Source: Campylobacterales bacterium (lineage in GTDB: Bacteria > Campylobacterota > Campylobacteria > Campylobacterales > Sulfurimonadaceae). Taken from it: a stretch of 64,000 nucleotides of DNA. Under the pieces are notes generated by a model. The model was not told the DNA's origin. It saw only the letters and a list, made by a program, of their open reading frames with translations, and did not search any database. The stretch is from contig JACUTT010000005.1 in NCBI GenBank assembly GCA_014859655.1, positions 1 through 64,000 on the forward strand, read 5' to 3'. Positions 28,177 through 36,900 of the stretch are shown here, one piece after another. The position numbers and the translations under genes are program-made. Position 1 is the first letter of the stretch. Every line of letters begins with the position of its first letter.

Positions 28177-29388
28177 TTACTCGTAGCGCAGCGCGTCGAT
28201 AGGGTTCATATTGGCCGCTTTACGCGCGGGGACGATGCCAAAGACGATGCCGATGAGCATTGAAAAGAGAAGGGCGATCACCGTTATAGCAGGGTCGATG
28301 ATCATGACGATGTCCAGCGCCTGCGCTGCGCCGAAGGTGATGGCCAGACCCAAAAAGACCCCTACGACACCGCCCAGACCCGAAAGCACGGTCGCTTCGA
28401 TAAGAAACTGGATCAAAACATCCTGAGGCAGGGCACCGATGGCCATGCGGATGCCGATCTCGCGGGTGCGCTCGGTCACCGAGACGAGCATAATGTTCAT
28501 GATCCCTATCCCGCCTACCACCAGAGAGATCCCCGCGACTGCGCCGAGCATCAGCGTCAGCATCGCCGTGATCTTGGTGATCGTGTCCAGCAGGGCCGTC
28601 ATGCTACGTATCCTGAAGTTGTCCTCCTCGTTTTCTTTGAGGTTTCTGTGCTCTCTGAGCACCTGGCGTATCTGCAAGATCGCCTCTTCAAGCGGAAAGT
28701 TCTCTTTGACTGAGGCCATGATAAGGGGGATGTTCTGGTTTCCGCTGATGCGGCGCTGAAACATCTTGATCGGCACCAAGACGAGGTCGTCCTGATCGCT
28801 GCCGAAGGTGTTTGCTCCCTTCTCTTTGAGCGTACCGATCACCTCGCAGGAGATCTTTTGCAGACGTATCTTTTTGCCCAGAGGAGACTCTCCTGAGGGG
28901 AAAAGCTTCTCAAGCACGGTCTGGCCGAGGATGCAGACTGCCTGTCCTGTTCTAATCTCGCTCTTTTCAAAAGGCCTTCCCTCCAAAAGATCCCAGTTTT
29001 GCACCTCAAAGTAGCCGTTCTCGATGCCGCGGATGCTCGTCTGGTAGTTCTGCTCCTTGTAAAGTACCGTCATTGAAGAGCTTGCCATCGGGGAGACCGC
29101 CTCGAGGGTGAAGATGGAAGCCCTGATAATCTCTACGTCTTTCATGTCAAAAGGTTTTGCTACAGCGGCCTGCCCCCCGGGGCCGTGCTCCTGAGAGGGC
29201 ATGACAAAGAGGGTATTGCTGCCCAGACTGCTGACATTTTTTGTGATCGACTCGCTCGCTCCCTTGCCGATGTTGACCATGGCGATAACCGAAGCGATGC
29301 CGATAACGATGCCGATGGCTGTGAGCAATGAACGCATCAGATTGCGGCGAATCTCGCGGATGGCCTGCAAAAAAGCGTTAAGCAGCAT
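28177..29388 (-). CDS. MacB-like ABC transporter permease
   Basis: A 403-aa inner-membrane permease. One helix at the N-terminus (MRSLLTAIGIVIGIASVIAM), a large periplasmic MacB core domain (about 45-250, with GIENGYFEVQNWDLLEGRPF), then three helices in an FtsX domain starting MLTLMLGAVAGISLVVGGIG and including SVTERTREIGIRMAIGA. The separate ATPase gene overlaps its start by 11 bases, so the E. coli fused MacB is here split in two. Last gene of a TolC-MacA-MacB efflux operon; its stop abuts that of the convergent ODP gene. Confidence 0.94.
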   Translation of the reverse strand: MLLNAFLQAIREIRRNLMRSLLTAIGIVIGIASVIAMVNIGKGASESITKNVSSLGSNTLFVMPSQEHGPGGQAAVAKPFDMKDVEIIRASIFTLEAVSPMASSSMTVLYKEQNYQTSIRGIENGYFEVQNWDLLEGRPFEKSEIRTGQAVCILGQTVLEKLFPSGESPLGKKIRLQKISCEVIGTLKEKGANTFGSDQDDLVLVPIKMFQRRISGNQNIPLIMASVKENFPLEEAILQIRQVLREHRNLKENEEDNFRIRSMTALLDTITKITAMLTLMLGAVAGISLVVGGIGIMNIMLVSVTERTREIGIRMAIGALPQDVLIQFLIEATVLSGLGGVVGVFLGLAITFGAAQALDIVMIIDPAITVIALLFSMLIGIVFGIVPARKAANMNPIDALRYE

Positions 29389-30058
29389 GGCCGCTGTCCT
29401 TTTCGATGATGCCGTCGCGCATCAGGATGGTTCGCGTCGCGTAGGCCGCGATGTGCTCCTCGTGGGTGACCATGATGATGGTGATGCCGTTTTCATTGAA
29501 GCTGCGCATCAGCTGCATGATCTCGTGGCTGCGCTGTGTGTCGAGGTTTCCTGTCGGTTCGTCGGCGATAAGCACCTTTGGATGCGTCACCATCGCCCGT
29601 GCGATCGCCACACGTTGCTGTTGTCCGCCCGAGAGCTGGCTGGGGTCATAGTCAATGCGGCTCTCAAGCCCCACATCAACCAAGGCGGCCATTGCCCGCT
29701 TTTTGCGTTCTTGCGCCTTGATGCCCTGATAGATCAGGGGCATCTCGACATTTTCTAAAGAGGAGGCCTTTTTGAGAAGGTTGAAGCCCTGAAAGACGAA
29801 GCCGAGAAGGTAGCGGCGAAAGAGGGCACGCTGAACCTTGGAGAGTTTGCCAAGATCGGTTTCACCGAAGCGGTACTTCCCGCTGCTGGGCTCGTCAAGC
29901 GCGCCGATGATGTTTAACAGGGTCGATTTGCCGCTGCCGCTGGGGCCCATAATGGCGACAAACTCCCCGCTCTTTATCTCCAGGTCGATGGCTTTAAGTA
30001 CAGGTGTGGCCGCTTCGCCGCTGCCGTAGTGCTTACTGATCTTTTCCAGAAAAATCAT
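29378..30058 (-). CDS. MacB/LolD-type ABC transporter ATP-binding protein
   Basis: A 226-aa cytoplasmic ATPase. Walker A is [16 protein letters not shown] near residue 38, the signature is [15 protein letters not shown], Walker B is [12 protein letters not shown], and the switch His sits in [11 protein letters not shown]. This fits the MacB/LolD/FtsE group, which couples ATP hydrolysis to mechanotransmission rather than classical transport. It overlaps MacA by four bases and the permease by 11. Substrate unknown. Confidence 0.95.
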   Translation of the reverse strand: MIFLEKISKHYGSGEAATPVLKAIDLEIKSGEFVAIMGPSGSGKSTLLNIIGALDEPSSGKYRFGETDLGKLSKVQRALFRRYLLGFVFQGFNLLKKASSLENVEMPLIYQGIKAQERKKRAMAALVDVGLESRIDYDPSQLSGGQQQRVAIARAMVTHPKVLIADEPTGNLDTQRSHEIMQLMRSFNENGITIIMVTHEEHIAAYATRTILMRDGIIEKDSGHAA

Positions 30059-31263
30059 CTCTTCTTCTCCTGAGCGATGATCAGCTCCTGCTCCGCTTTG
30101 AGCTCGTCGGATGCGACGGCGCTGAGCAGTCCGCTGCTTCCCAAAACGGAAACATAGACCTTTTTCGGCTGGCCGTTTTCAAGTACCCAAAGATGCGGTT
30201 TCGGATCGATTTCGGAGGTCTCTTTGCCTCTGAAGCCAAAAAGTTTTTTCTCCTGGGGTATGAGCGGGGTAAAGAGAAGGGCGGAGCGCGGGGCGGTGAA
30301 GGTCCCGCTGAGCGTCTCTATGATGATGTCCACATCCGCGCTCATCCCCGGGCGCAGCAGAAGATTTGAATTGTCAACTGTGAGCACCGCGATATAGGTG
30401 ACGACCCCGTCAAGGATCTCAGAGTTGACGCGCACCAGTCTGATGCTCCCTTCAAATGTCAGTTCAGGATAGGCATCTACGCTGAAATTTGTCTTCTGCC
30501 CCTCTTTTATCTTGGAAATGTCGGCCTCGTCGATGCTCACCTTGAGCTCCATTTTACGCAGGTCTTTAGCAATCTGAAAGAGCACCGGCGTCTGAAAGGA
30601 GGCGGCCAGTGTCTGCCCCGGATCGATGTTACGCACCAGAACAATCCCGTCAACGGGCGAATAGATCATAGTGCGGTCAAGATCGTACTGCGCCGCAACA
30701 AGGCTGTGTCTGGCCTGGCTCACCTGCGCGGCCGCATTGTCTACCTGCGCCTTGGCACTGAGCTCGTCCGCCCAGTGGTTGTCCCACTCCTGCTGCGAGG
30801 GGAGCATTCCTTTGGTGGCGGCTTTGAGGTTTTTGTCCCGCTCGATCGTCGCTGAGGCGCGGTAGAGCTGCGCCTGTGCGTTTTGCAAGGAGGCCTTCAT
30901 CGCATTCAGCGTCGCCTGAGCCCTGTCCACGGCGCTTTGGTATTTTGTCTTGTCGATCACGGCAAGGAGCTCTCCTTTGGTGACGGGGTCGTTGTAGTCG
31001 GCCTTGACTTCGGCGATCGTTCCCGAGACCTCGATGCCCACATCGACGCGTTCGAGCGGTTCGAGGTAGCCCGTTGCCGAGATGGTCAGGGTAAGGTCGC
31101 TTTTTTTAAGGGGGTGCGTTACATAGCTATACGCCTCTTTTTGCGAGCCCGGCACGAAAAAGAAGTAGCTAAGCCCGACCAAAACCACTACGAAAAGGCC
31201 AAGAAGTGCCTTCCGCTTCCAGCTGTGCTCTCGATACTCTGTAACTTTTTTCATCTCATCCAT
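30055..31263 (-). CDS. MacA-like periplasmic adaptor (HlyD/RND family)
   Basis: A 402-aa membrane-fusion protein with one N-terminal transmembrane helix (ALLGLFVVVLVGLSYFFFV). Biotinyl-lipoyl halves are GYLEPLERVDVGIEVSGTI with DYNDPVTKGELLAVIDKTKY and, beyond a long coiled-coil hairpin (residues about 110-205), MIYSPVDGIVLVRNIDPGQT. Beta-barrel and membrane-proximal parts follow. It links the inner-membrane MacB pair to the TolC-type channel encoded upstream. The start has AGGGAGAG four bases ahead; another ATG three codons on is possible. Confidence 0.93.
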   Translation of the reverse strand: MDEMKKVTEYREHSWKRKALLGLFVVVLVGLSYFFFVPGSQKEAYSYVTHPLKKSDLTLTISATGYLEPLERVDVGIEVSGTIAEVKADYNDPVTKGELLAVIDKTKYQSAVDRAQATLNAMKASLQNAQAQLYRASATIERDKNLKAATKGMLPSQQEWDNHWADELSAKAQVDNAAAQVSQARHSLVAAQYDLDRTMIYSPVDGIVLVRNIDPGQTLAASFQTPVLFQIAKDLRKMELKVSIDEADISKIKEGQKTNFSVDAYPELTFEGSIRLVRVNSEILDGVVTYIAVLTVDNSNLLLRPGMSADVDIIIETLSGTFTAPRSALLFTPLIPQEKKLFGFRGKETSEIDPKPHLWVLENGQPKKVYVSVLGSSGLLSAVASDELKAEQELIIAQEKKR

Positions 31264-31272
31264 TGACTCTCC

Positions 31273-32448
31273 CTACTGTTTGGTGTCGAAATAGAGCGAA
31301 ATCTTCTCTATTAAAATATTGTGTGTCTGTATCTCTTTTTCAAGCTCTTGTATCTGCACGGAGTTTCCGAGCGATTCGAGCTCGTAGACCGTCTTGGCGC
31401 CGGTGGTGACCTGCTGCTGAGTAAAGGAGTAGAGCTCCTGGTAGATCACAAGCATCTCCTGCGCCACGCCGATGCGCTCTTCGTAGTCGGCTATGGTGAA
31501 AAAACGCATAGCGTACTCCTGCTCAAGCTCCTGAGAACGGTCAAGCCTTGCCGTGCGCGTCTGCAGAAGCTGAAGCCGGCTTGAGAGCATCTGCGCCTTG
31601 GTGTTGATGTCAAGGGGCATGCTGAGCGTCGCGCCGTAGTTGTAGTTGTTTCCGGCGTACTCTATCCGCTCACTCTGATAGTCGGTATAGCCGTAGGAGC
31701 CGTTGAAGGTGAGCTTTGGCAGGTAGGCGGAGCGCACGATCTTCGCGCCCGCCTCGTCACTTCTGTCCTGGGCTTCATACTGTAGCAGTTCAAGGTGCTG
31801 TTTGAGGTACTCCTCTTTGGAAATGAGCGGTATGCTGGAGAGAGTATCCGGGTCGATCTGCGCCTCTCCGAGCAGCTTTTTCAGGCCATACTCCTCGTTT
31901 CGCAGAACATTCTTGGAGGCGATCAGCGCCGTACGCGCCGTGTCGCGGTCGATGGTGGCGCGGTTGAGTTCGCTGATGTCGGCACTCCCCGCCTTGTATT
32001 TGGCCGTGATGATAAAGAGATCGAGGTCGCGGTTGTGCAGGGTGAGTTCGTTTTGGCGCAGTTTCAGCCGGTCGCGCTCACATTGGGCATAGAGGGTGTA
32101 GGCCTGCTTGAGATACTCCGCCTCCTCTCTGTCGACGCCCAGAAGCCGGCTCATTCCCAACGCCTTCGCCTGGTCGATGCTATAGCCGATCCCGCCGCTT
32201 CTAAAAAGGTCCTGGCTCCAGTCCACACCCGCGCTTTTTGTCTCGCTCTCCTGAAAGGTCGCACTTTTGTTGCGGTTGATCGAGAGCGAAAGCCTTAAAG
32301 GAGAGACCCACTCTCTTTTTTGCAGGGTAATGTCTTCGCGGATCTTCTCGCGTTTGAGCTGTAGCAGCTCCTGCTTCTCGTCGGAGAGAACGCTCTCACC
32401 GGCAAAGACAGCGGCCGCGCAGACCGCCAGTAAAAGTGCTTTTTTCAT
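31273..32448 (-). CDS. TolC-family outer-membrane efflux protein
   Basis: A 391-aa protein with a signal peptide (ALLLAVCAAAVFAGES). The body is long helical coiled-coil with barrel strands, for example LRLSLSINRNKSATFQESET and YLPKLTFNGSYGYTDYQSER, in the two-repeat OEP layout. It is rather short for the family (TolC proper about 470 aa), a size common in Campylobacterota. First gene of the efflux operon, nine bases before the MacA-like gene. Confidence 0.9.
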   Translation of the reverse strand: MKKALLLAVCAAAVFAGESVLSDEKQELLQLKREKIREDITLQKREWVSPLRLSLSINRNKSATFQESETKSAGVDWSQDLFRSGGIGYSIDQAKALGMSRLLGVDREEAEYLKQAYTLYAQCERDRLKLRQNELTLHNRDLDLFIITAKYKAGSADISELNRATIDRDTARTALIASKNVLRNEEYGLKKLLGEAQIDPDTLSSIPLISKEEYLKQHLELLQYEAQDRSDEAGAKIVRSAYLPKLTFNGSYGYTDYQSERIEYAGNNYNYGATLSMPLDINTKAQMLSSRLQLLQTRTARLDRSQELEQEYAMRFFTIADYEERIGVAQEMLVIYQELYSFTQQQVTTGAKTVYELESLGNSVQIQELEKEIQTHNILIEKISLYFDTKQ

Positions 32449-32595
32449 AGTTTCTTCTTATAAAAATATAGGTTCTTGCTTATAGATGATGGGTCTAGAT
32501 TTTGCTTATTGTAGCATAATTTTACCGCAGGGACAGTGGCGGCCTGGTCCGGTTTTTTGCTATACTCCTGCATCTCTATGACAAAGTGAAAACAG

Positions 32596-34215
32596 ATGAA
32601 ACTCTTATCGAAAAATGCCCCCCTTGAAGAATCGATTTCAAAGATGAAAGCCGTTTTACGCGAGGTGGGATGCGAGACGACCTTCTCGCAGGAGAAACAC
32701 CCCCTCAAACACTGCTACTCGGTCAACCTGGCCTCAGTCGAAGCGCCACGCCACATCTACGCCAACGGAAAAGGGGTGCTCTCGCAGGCCTCGATAGCCA
32801 GTGCCCTGGGCGAGTACATAGAGCGTCTGCAGACCAACAACTTTTTCATCGACTTCCATCTTCCCGAGCGTAAGTACTACCCCGACGAGGTCGCCTTTGG
32901 TTTTGATGAGGCGTATCTCAGCCGTGAACTGCGCGCGCTCTATGACCCGCAGGGCGAGCTGAGGGATGAGGCCTTTGTCGATTTTAACAGCGACTACACG
33001 GACCGGGTCGTTGCCCTTCCTTTTAACAAACACTCTAACGGAGAAAAGGCCTACATCCCGCTCAACATCCTGAGCAACCTCTATGTGAGCAACGGCCTGG
33101 CGACGGGAAACACTCCCGAAGAGGCGAAAGTGCAGGCGCTTAGCGAGATCTTCGAACGCTACGCCAAGATAGCCATCATCACCAAGGGCTACGCGCTGCC
33201 GAAGTTTCCTGACGAGGTTGTGCGCTCTTTCGAGCGCCTCCACAGCGATGTCGAGGCCCTGCGTGAACTGGGCTACATCGTTGAGGTGCTCGATGCTTCT
33301 CTGGGCGGGAAGTTCCCCGTCACTGCGATCTCGCTGATCAACCCCGAGACCTCCTCGCTCTTCGTCTCCTTCGGAGCGCACCCCATCCTTCAGGTCTCGC
33401 TTGAACGGACGATGACGGAGCTTATGCAGGGGCGCGGCGTGGAGAACCTAAATGCCTTCGAGGTCCCGACCTTTGACATGAGTCTGGTCGCGGACAGCTT
33501 CAACCTCGAGTCGCACTTCATCGACTCCAACGGGAAGCTGGGCTTTGGCTTTTTGAACCGCGTCAAAAGTTTCGAGTATGCCAAGTGGCGCTACGAGGGA
33601 GAGGGAAGCGGGGACGAGTACACCTACCTTCTGCGCATCCTAGAGTCGATGGGAAAAGAGATGTACCTGCGCGAGTACAGCTATCTGGGTTTCTACTCCT
33701 GCCAGATGATCGTTCCGGGCGTCTCTGAAGTTTACCCGGTAGAGGATCTGAACTACAACAACCGAAACAGCGGCAAATGGGTGCGTGAGATGATCTTGAA
33801 TCTTTCAGAGTGCGACCCCGAAGAACTTCTCGACCTGGTCGACTCGCTCGAAGATACGCTCAGCGTAGAGAAATACATCGGCGTTATTTTCGAGAACAAC
33901 TTCTCGATGCTCGAGCTCAAAGCGCAGCTGCACCTGCTGACGGGAAATACCGAGGAGGCGCTGAGTGCCTTTGAGTTTGGCAGCAACCGGCTGGGCCACG
34001 TCATTGCCGAGCTGATCCGCATGGAAGAGGAGGAGCTGGTGTGGGAAGAGTACGAAGAGGCGCTCTTCAACATCTTCGGGCGCGAAAGGGTACAAAAGGC
34101 CCTGCAAATCCTCTCAGGTGAGGCTTTTTACATCGACACGACTCTGCATGCGGACTACTGTAATGTGCTGGCCATGTATGATCGTCTGGAGAGAAAAAAG
34201 GTCTCCAGTGTTTAA
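32596..34215 (+). CDS. ycaO: YcaO-domain protein, S12 methylthiotransferase accessory type
   Basis: A 539-aa cytoplasmic protein. The YcaO ATP-binding domain spans about 50-400 with GVLSQASIASALGEYIERLQ and TPEEAKVQALSEIFERYAKI, holding the conserved Glu ligands for Mg-ATP. The C-terminal 130 residues are a helical repeat (LTGNTEEALSAFEFGSNRLG). This full layout matches E. coli YcaO, which aids RimO in beta-methylthiolation of ribosomal protein S12, rather than RiPP cyclodehydratases, which lack the tail and sit near precursor peptides. No rimO is in the window. Divergent from the efflux operon across a 147-base promoter region. Confidence 0.92.
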   Translation: MKLLSKNAPLEESISKMKAVLREVGCETTFSQEKHPLKHCYSVNLASVEAPRHIYANGKGVLSQASIASALGEYIERLQTNNFFIDFHLPERKYYPDEVAFGFDEAYLSRELRALYDPQGELRDEAFVDFNSDYTDRVVALPFNKHSNGEKAYIPLNILSNLYVSNGLATGNTPEEAKVQALSEIFERYAKIAIITKGYALPKFPDEVVRSFERLHSDVEALRELGYIVEVLDASLGGKFPVTAISLINPETSSLFVSFGAHPILQVSLERTMTELMQGRGVENLNAFEVPTFDMSLVADSFNLESHFIDSNGKLGFGFLNRVKSFEYAKWRYEGEGSGDEYTYLLRILESMGKEMYLREYSYLGFYSCQMIVPGVSEVYPVEDLNYNNRNSGKWVREMILNLSECDPEELLDLVDSLEDTLSVEKYIGVIFENNFSMLELKAQLHLLTGNTEEALSAFEFGSNRLGHVIAELIRMEEEELVWEEYEEALFNIFGRERVQKALQILSGEAFYIDTTLHADYCNVLAMYDRLERKKVSSV

Positions 34216-34235
34216 TTTTCATTGATAATAATAAT

Positions 34236-34252
34236 TTAGGGCACCTCTAAAA
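34236..34252 (-). repeat. Dispersed intergenic element, copy 4 (reverse)
   Basis: TTAGGGCACCTCTAAAA, the reverse complement of TTTTAGAGGTGCCCTAA, found 21 bases after ycaO. It is the only copy on this strand. Confidence 0.6.
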
Positions 34253-34314
34253 TGTAAATTATGGTTTATAAAATAAATCACTAAAAAAGCGCAAGATCGA
34301 TAGCAGAAGCAGAG

Positions 34315-34575
34315 ATGACATCAAAAACAAAAACAGTAAAGAGCAGCGAAGAGGTGTAGCCCGTCGTGACGAAGATCATCACCCTGATTCCCAGCGAACT
34401 GCAGGTGGATCAGATCGAACTCGAGATGCAAAACGAAGAGCTGCGGCGCACCCAGACGGAGCTCACCCGTGCCAAAGAGCGCTATTTTGAGCTCTACAAC
34501 ATGGCACCGATGGGCTATTTTACCCTCAACGAGCATTATGCGGTGCTCGAGGCCAATCTGACCGCGACGCTCTGA
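34315..34575 (+). pseudogene. Remnant of a PAS sensor kinase N-terminus
   Basis: The frame from ATG 34315 reads MTSKTKTVKSSEEV, then an in-frame TAG (34357-34359), then LQVDQIELEMQNEELRRTQT and YFELYNMAPMGYFTLNEHYA, stopping at VLEANLTATL. This is the classic start of PAS histidine kinases (HQIELEMQNEELR, then a PAS domain), cut off about 20 residues into the PAS. Next to it, 34575-34671 encodes ADAVIRMDVSENEEAVVTL, faintly like part of a kinase ATPase domain, so most of the gene was probably deleted. Confidence 0.75.
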
Positions 34576-34678
34576 TGAGCAAAGACAAAGCAGATGCTGT
34601 GATACGCATGGATGTTTCCGAGAACGAAGAGGCTGTCGTGACCCTAAGACGCGACAAGAGCAATCAGGGGTAGGTCTA

Positions 34679-34900
34679 TCAGAGAGTTTTATTTGCCTCT
34701 TTGCCAACCTTGTTGGCCCGGAAAAACTGATGCCCGTTCTTTTCGTTTTTAGGCCCTGTTATAAGAGGATCCAACTCATCCAGATCCAGTTTCCCTGCCT
34801 GCTTTTCATAGGTAAACCCAAAGAAAAAGAAAATAAAATCCCACACGCCAACAATGACCTTGACTATATATTTGATGATAAGCAAAACTATAAATTTCAT
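34679..34900 (-). CDS. Small membrane protein of unknown function
   Basis: A 73-aa protein with one N-terminal membrane segment (FIVLLIIKYIVKVIVGVWDF plus a Phe-rich run) and a charged soluble tail (LDLDELDPLITGPKNEKNG). I chose the ATG at 34900 because GGGAG lies five bases before it; a start four codons upstream is possible. No family recognised. It is followed in the same direction by no further gene and may belong with the small protein upstream. Confidence 0.6.
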   Translation of the reverse strand: MKFIVLLIIKYIVKVIVGVWDFIFFFFGFTYEKQAGKLDLDELDPLITGPKNEKNGHQFFRANKVGKEANKTL

Positions 34901-34976
34901 AGGTACTCCCATTTAGATGCCTTCTGATACAAGAGTATTATATCTTTTTTAAAATTCCAAGCAGATAGATCTGCTA

Positions 34977-35171
34977 TTACTCTCCGAAGATCTTTGAGAA
35001 GAGTGATTTTTCCTTTTTCAAAGGCTTCTCCTCGCTGATGCGCTCATCGACAAAATCCGGATCGCCGTGTTCAAAGGCATCCTGGGAGACTCTTTTGACC
35101 GGTTTTCTTATCTTTCTCTCTTTGACATTTTCACTGCTTATCGTGCCGCCTGCACCATGGGGGATACACAT
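34977..35171 (-). CDS. Small hypothetical protein (64 aa)
   Basis: Starts MCIPHGAGGTISSENVKERK behind a strong AAGGAG site, five bases from the ATG. The sequence is charged with no membrane segment and ends KSLFSKIFGE. It holds only one Cys and no known motif. A perfect CRP-type box lies about 85 bases upstream (35253-35268), so it is a likely target of the neighbouring regulator. Confidence 0.6.
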   Translation of the reverse strand: MCIPHGAGGTISSENVKERKIRKPVKRVSQDAFEHGDPDFVDERISEEKPLKKEKSLFSKIFGE

Positions 35172-35252
35172 CACAACTCCTTTATAGGCATTCCGGCCAT
35201 CAGGCTGGAGCTTTTTTGTACATAAATCATAGCATCTTTGGATTGTTTAGTC

Positions 35253-35268
35253 TGTGATAAGGGTCACA
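35253..35268. promoter_or_regulatory. Perfect CRP-type operator TGTGA-N6-TCACA
   Basis: TGTGATAAGGGTCACA is a full match to the CRP/HcpR-like consensus. It lies between the Crp-family gene and the 64-aa gene, upstream of the latter. The recognition helix of the nearby regulator (SSREVVSR) keeps the Arg-Glu...Arg pattern that reads GTGA half-sites. Confidence 0.7.
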
Positions 35269-35303
35269 TGAAATGCAGAAAAATTAAGTTGCTGAAAGTG
35301 CGT

Positions 35304-35918
35304 CTAGTAAACCTTTATGCAGCCTCTGGAGAGTTTTACGATATTGTTTTTTTCAAATCCCTTGAGGATCCTGCTGACGACTTCACGCGAGCTGCCGACT
35401 CTTTCGCCTAACTCTTCATGGGTGATCTGAATACTTTTTTCAGGCTGGGATTGCAGCCAGTTCAAAATGCGCACATCCAGACTCGAGAAGCGGATGTCTT
35501 CAATCTGCGTCGCCATACAGTCCAGCCGTTTGACATACTGATCGAACACGTAGCGCTGAAAGGCCTTGTCCTCGACAAAGAGCCGGGCGACGAGATCTAC
35601 CGGAACATCATAGCCGGCAAGATCGGTCTCAGCTATAGCGGTTCCGACGGCGGGCGCGCTATTGTAGGAGCTTGTGAAATTGACATTGCACTGTTCGCCC
35701 TGCTCAAAATAGTACAGCAGTACGCTCTGGCCATTCTCATGGTGCCGGCTTACCCTCACGCGTCCTTTGGTCAAAAAGAGAATGTCGGTACAGATGTCAC
35801 CCTGCGAGTAGAGTGTTGTACCTTTGGGGACGGTGATATAGGTCGATGAGGCCAAAAGCTCTTCCTGGCTTTTTTTGGCGAGTGAAGAAAAAAAGTCGAA
35901 TGATTCCAATACTTCCAT
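35304..35918 (-). CDS. Crp/Fnr-family transcriptional regulator
   Basis: A 204-aa regulator. The N-terminal cyclic-nucleotide-binding-type barrel (about 8-120) reads TYITVPKGTTLYSQGDICTD and FLTKGRVRVSR but lacks the cAMP-binding RxSS cassette, and no Fnr-type Cys cluster is seen. A dimer helix leads to a winged-helix HTH with ITHEELGERVGSSREVVSRI. The recognition helix matches CRP (RETVGR), predicting TGTGA half-sites, and such boxes occur at 35253 and near 36786 and 36826. The start at 35918 has AAAGGAC upstream; a TTG eight codons earlier is less likely. Ligand unknown; haem, NO or redox sensing is common in this subgroup. Confidence 0.92.
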   Translation of the reverse strand: MEVLESFDFFSSLAKKSQEELLASSTYITVPKGTTLYSQGDICTDILFLTKGRVRVSRHHENGQSVLLYYFEQGEQCNVNFTSSYNSAPAVGTAIAETDLAGYDVPVDLVARLFVEDKAFQRYVFDQYVKRLDCMATQIEDIRFSSLDVRILNWLQSQPEKSIQITHEELGERVGSSREVVSRILKGFEKNNIVKLSRGCIKVY

Positions 35919-35976
35919 TATAGATGTCCTTTGAGGTTTCAAAGAACATTATAGCCCATCCGATAGAAGAAAAAAA

Positions 35977-36735
35977 CTATTCCGCTGCGATCTCTTTTAA
36001 GGTTTCTATGATCGCTTCGGGCTCCATGCGGATCTTGTAATCCGTCTGTGCCTCCATTTCTCGGACAATGCCGTTTTGATCGATCACGAAACTTCCGGGA
36101 ATAGGCAGACCTGTGCGTGTGCTCCCGTTATAGGCTTCAATATCAAGCCCGTGTTTTTTGTAGATATCCAGCAGCTCCTGGGGCATATCGAAGTAGAGCT
36201 TGTAGGCTTTTATTACGCTGTTGTCAAGGTCGCTTAAGACTTCAAAAGGGTAGCCATCTTTTTTGATCTGCTCGGCTGACTTGTCCGGAGTTTGAGGCGT
36301 TACCGTGATCAGCTGTGCGCCATACTGTTTAAAGTCTTCGAGGTTTTCTTGGAGTACATGCAGGTGCATATTGCAAAAAGGGCACCATGCTCCGCGGTAA
36401 AAGACCAAAATAACGGGGCCTTTTTTCAGCTCCTCATAAAGCCTCACCTCTTTGCCAAAGGCATTTTTCAACGTAAAGTCAGGTGCCTTTTCGCCCGCTT
36501 GGATACCGGGATTGGGCAAACTCACGGCAAGATCCTCGCCGGCCTTTTTCATCACCGCCTGCTCCTGCTCGGAAAAGGTCGCCTTAGACGACTGCATCTT
36601 CTGCATAAAGGCCTCAAATTCGGCCTTGTAGCTTGCCACATCTTCAGAAGCATGCAGCATACTCACTGCCATAAGCACTGAAAGACCCAGGCCTAAACGT
36701 TTTGTTCTGTTTGTTCTGTTTGATTTTTTTGTCAT
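35977..36735 (-). CDS. Exported peroxiredoxin-like protein (AhpC/TSA)
   Basis: A 252-aa protein with an N-terminal leader (basic NRTNRTKR, then LGLGLSVLMAVSMLHAS) suggesting export. The thioredoxin fold starts EKAPDFTLKNAFGKEVRLYE; the active site FYRGAWCPFCNMHLH has Cys118 and Cys121 (CPFC). This is the Prx-like group with a CxxC, so peroxide or disulfide reduction in the periplasm is likely. The start at 36735 is fixed by AAGGAG. It is divergent from the HvfA-like peptide gene, with two CRP-type boxes in the shared promoter region. Confidence 0.9.
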   Translation of the reverse strand: MTKKSNRTNRTKRLGLGLSVLMAVSMLHASEDVASYKAEFEAFMQKMQSSKATFSEQEQAVMKKAGEDLAVSLPNPGIQAGEKAPDFTLKNAFGKEVRLYEELKKGPVILVFYRGAWCPFCNMHLHVLQENLEDFKQYGAQLITVTPQTPDKSAEQIKKDGYPFEVLSDLDNSVIKAYKLYFDMPQELLDIYKKHGLDIEAYNGSTRTGLPIPGSFVIDQNGIVREMEAQTDYKIRMEPEAIIETLKEIAAE

Positions 36736-36785
36736 TGTAGTGTCTCCTTGTTTTGGGCAGTATAGCCCTTTTTGACACCCCTGTA

Positions 36786-36801
36786 TGTAATGGATATCAC
36801 A
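36786..36801. promoter_or_regulatory. CRP-type box, one mismatch
   Basis: TGTAATGGATATCACA: right half TCACA perfect, left half TGTAA with one mismatch. Located in the divergent promoter of the peroxiredoxin and HvfA-like genes, about 51 bases before the peroxiredoxin start. Confidence 0.5.
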
Positions 36802-36825
36802 TAAAAGAGAGGGAAGGATTGGATG

Positions 36826-36841
36826 TGTGACCTTCGTCACT
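36826..36841. promoter_or_regulatory. CRP-type box, one mismatch
   Basis: TGTGACCTTCGTCACT: left half perfect, right half with one mismatch. It lies 60 bases before the HvfA-like start and 40 bases (centre to centre) from the other box, about four helical turns, so the two sites face the same side. Confidence 0.55.
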
Positions 36842-36900
36842 GACATAATTTTTTTACTGCTCTAAAATATCTCTTGAAATTAAAAACAAAAGGATTTAAG

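Noticed and set aside
32596-34215. YcaO gene as part of a RiPP biosynthesis cluster
   Set aside because: The long C-terminal helical tail fits the ribosomal-protein S12 accessory type, and no precursor peptide or dehydrogenase lies beside it; the HvfA-like peptide is over 2.6 kb away in a different unit.
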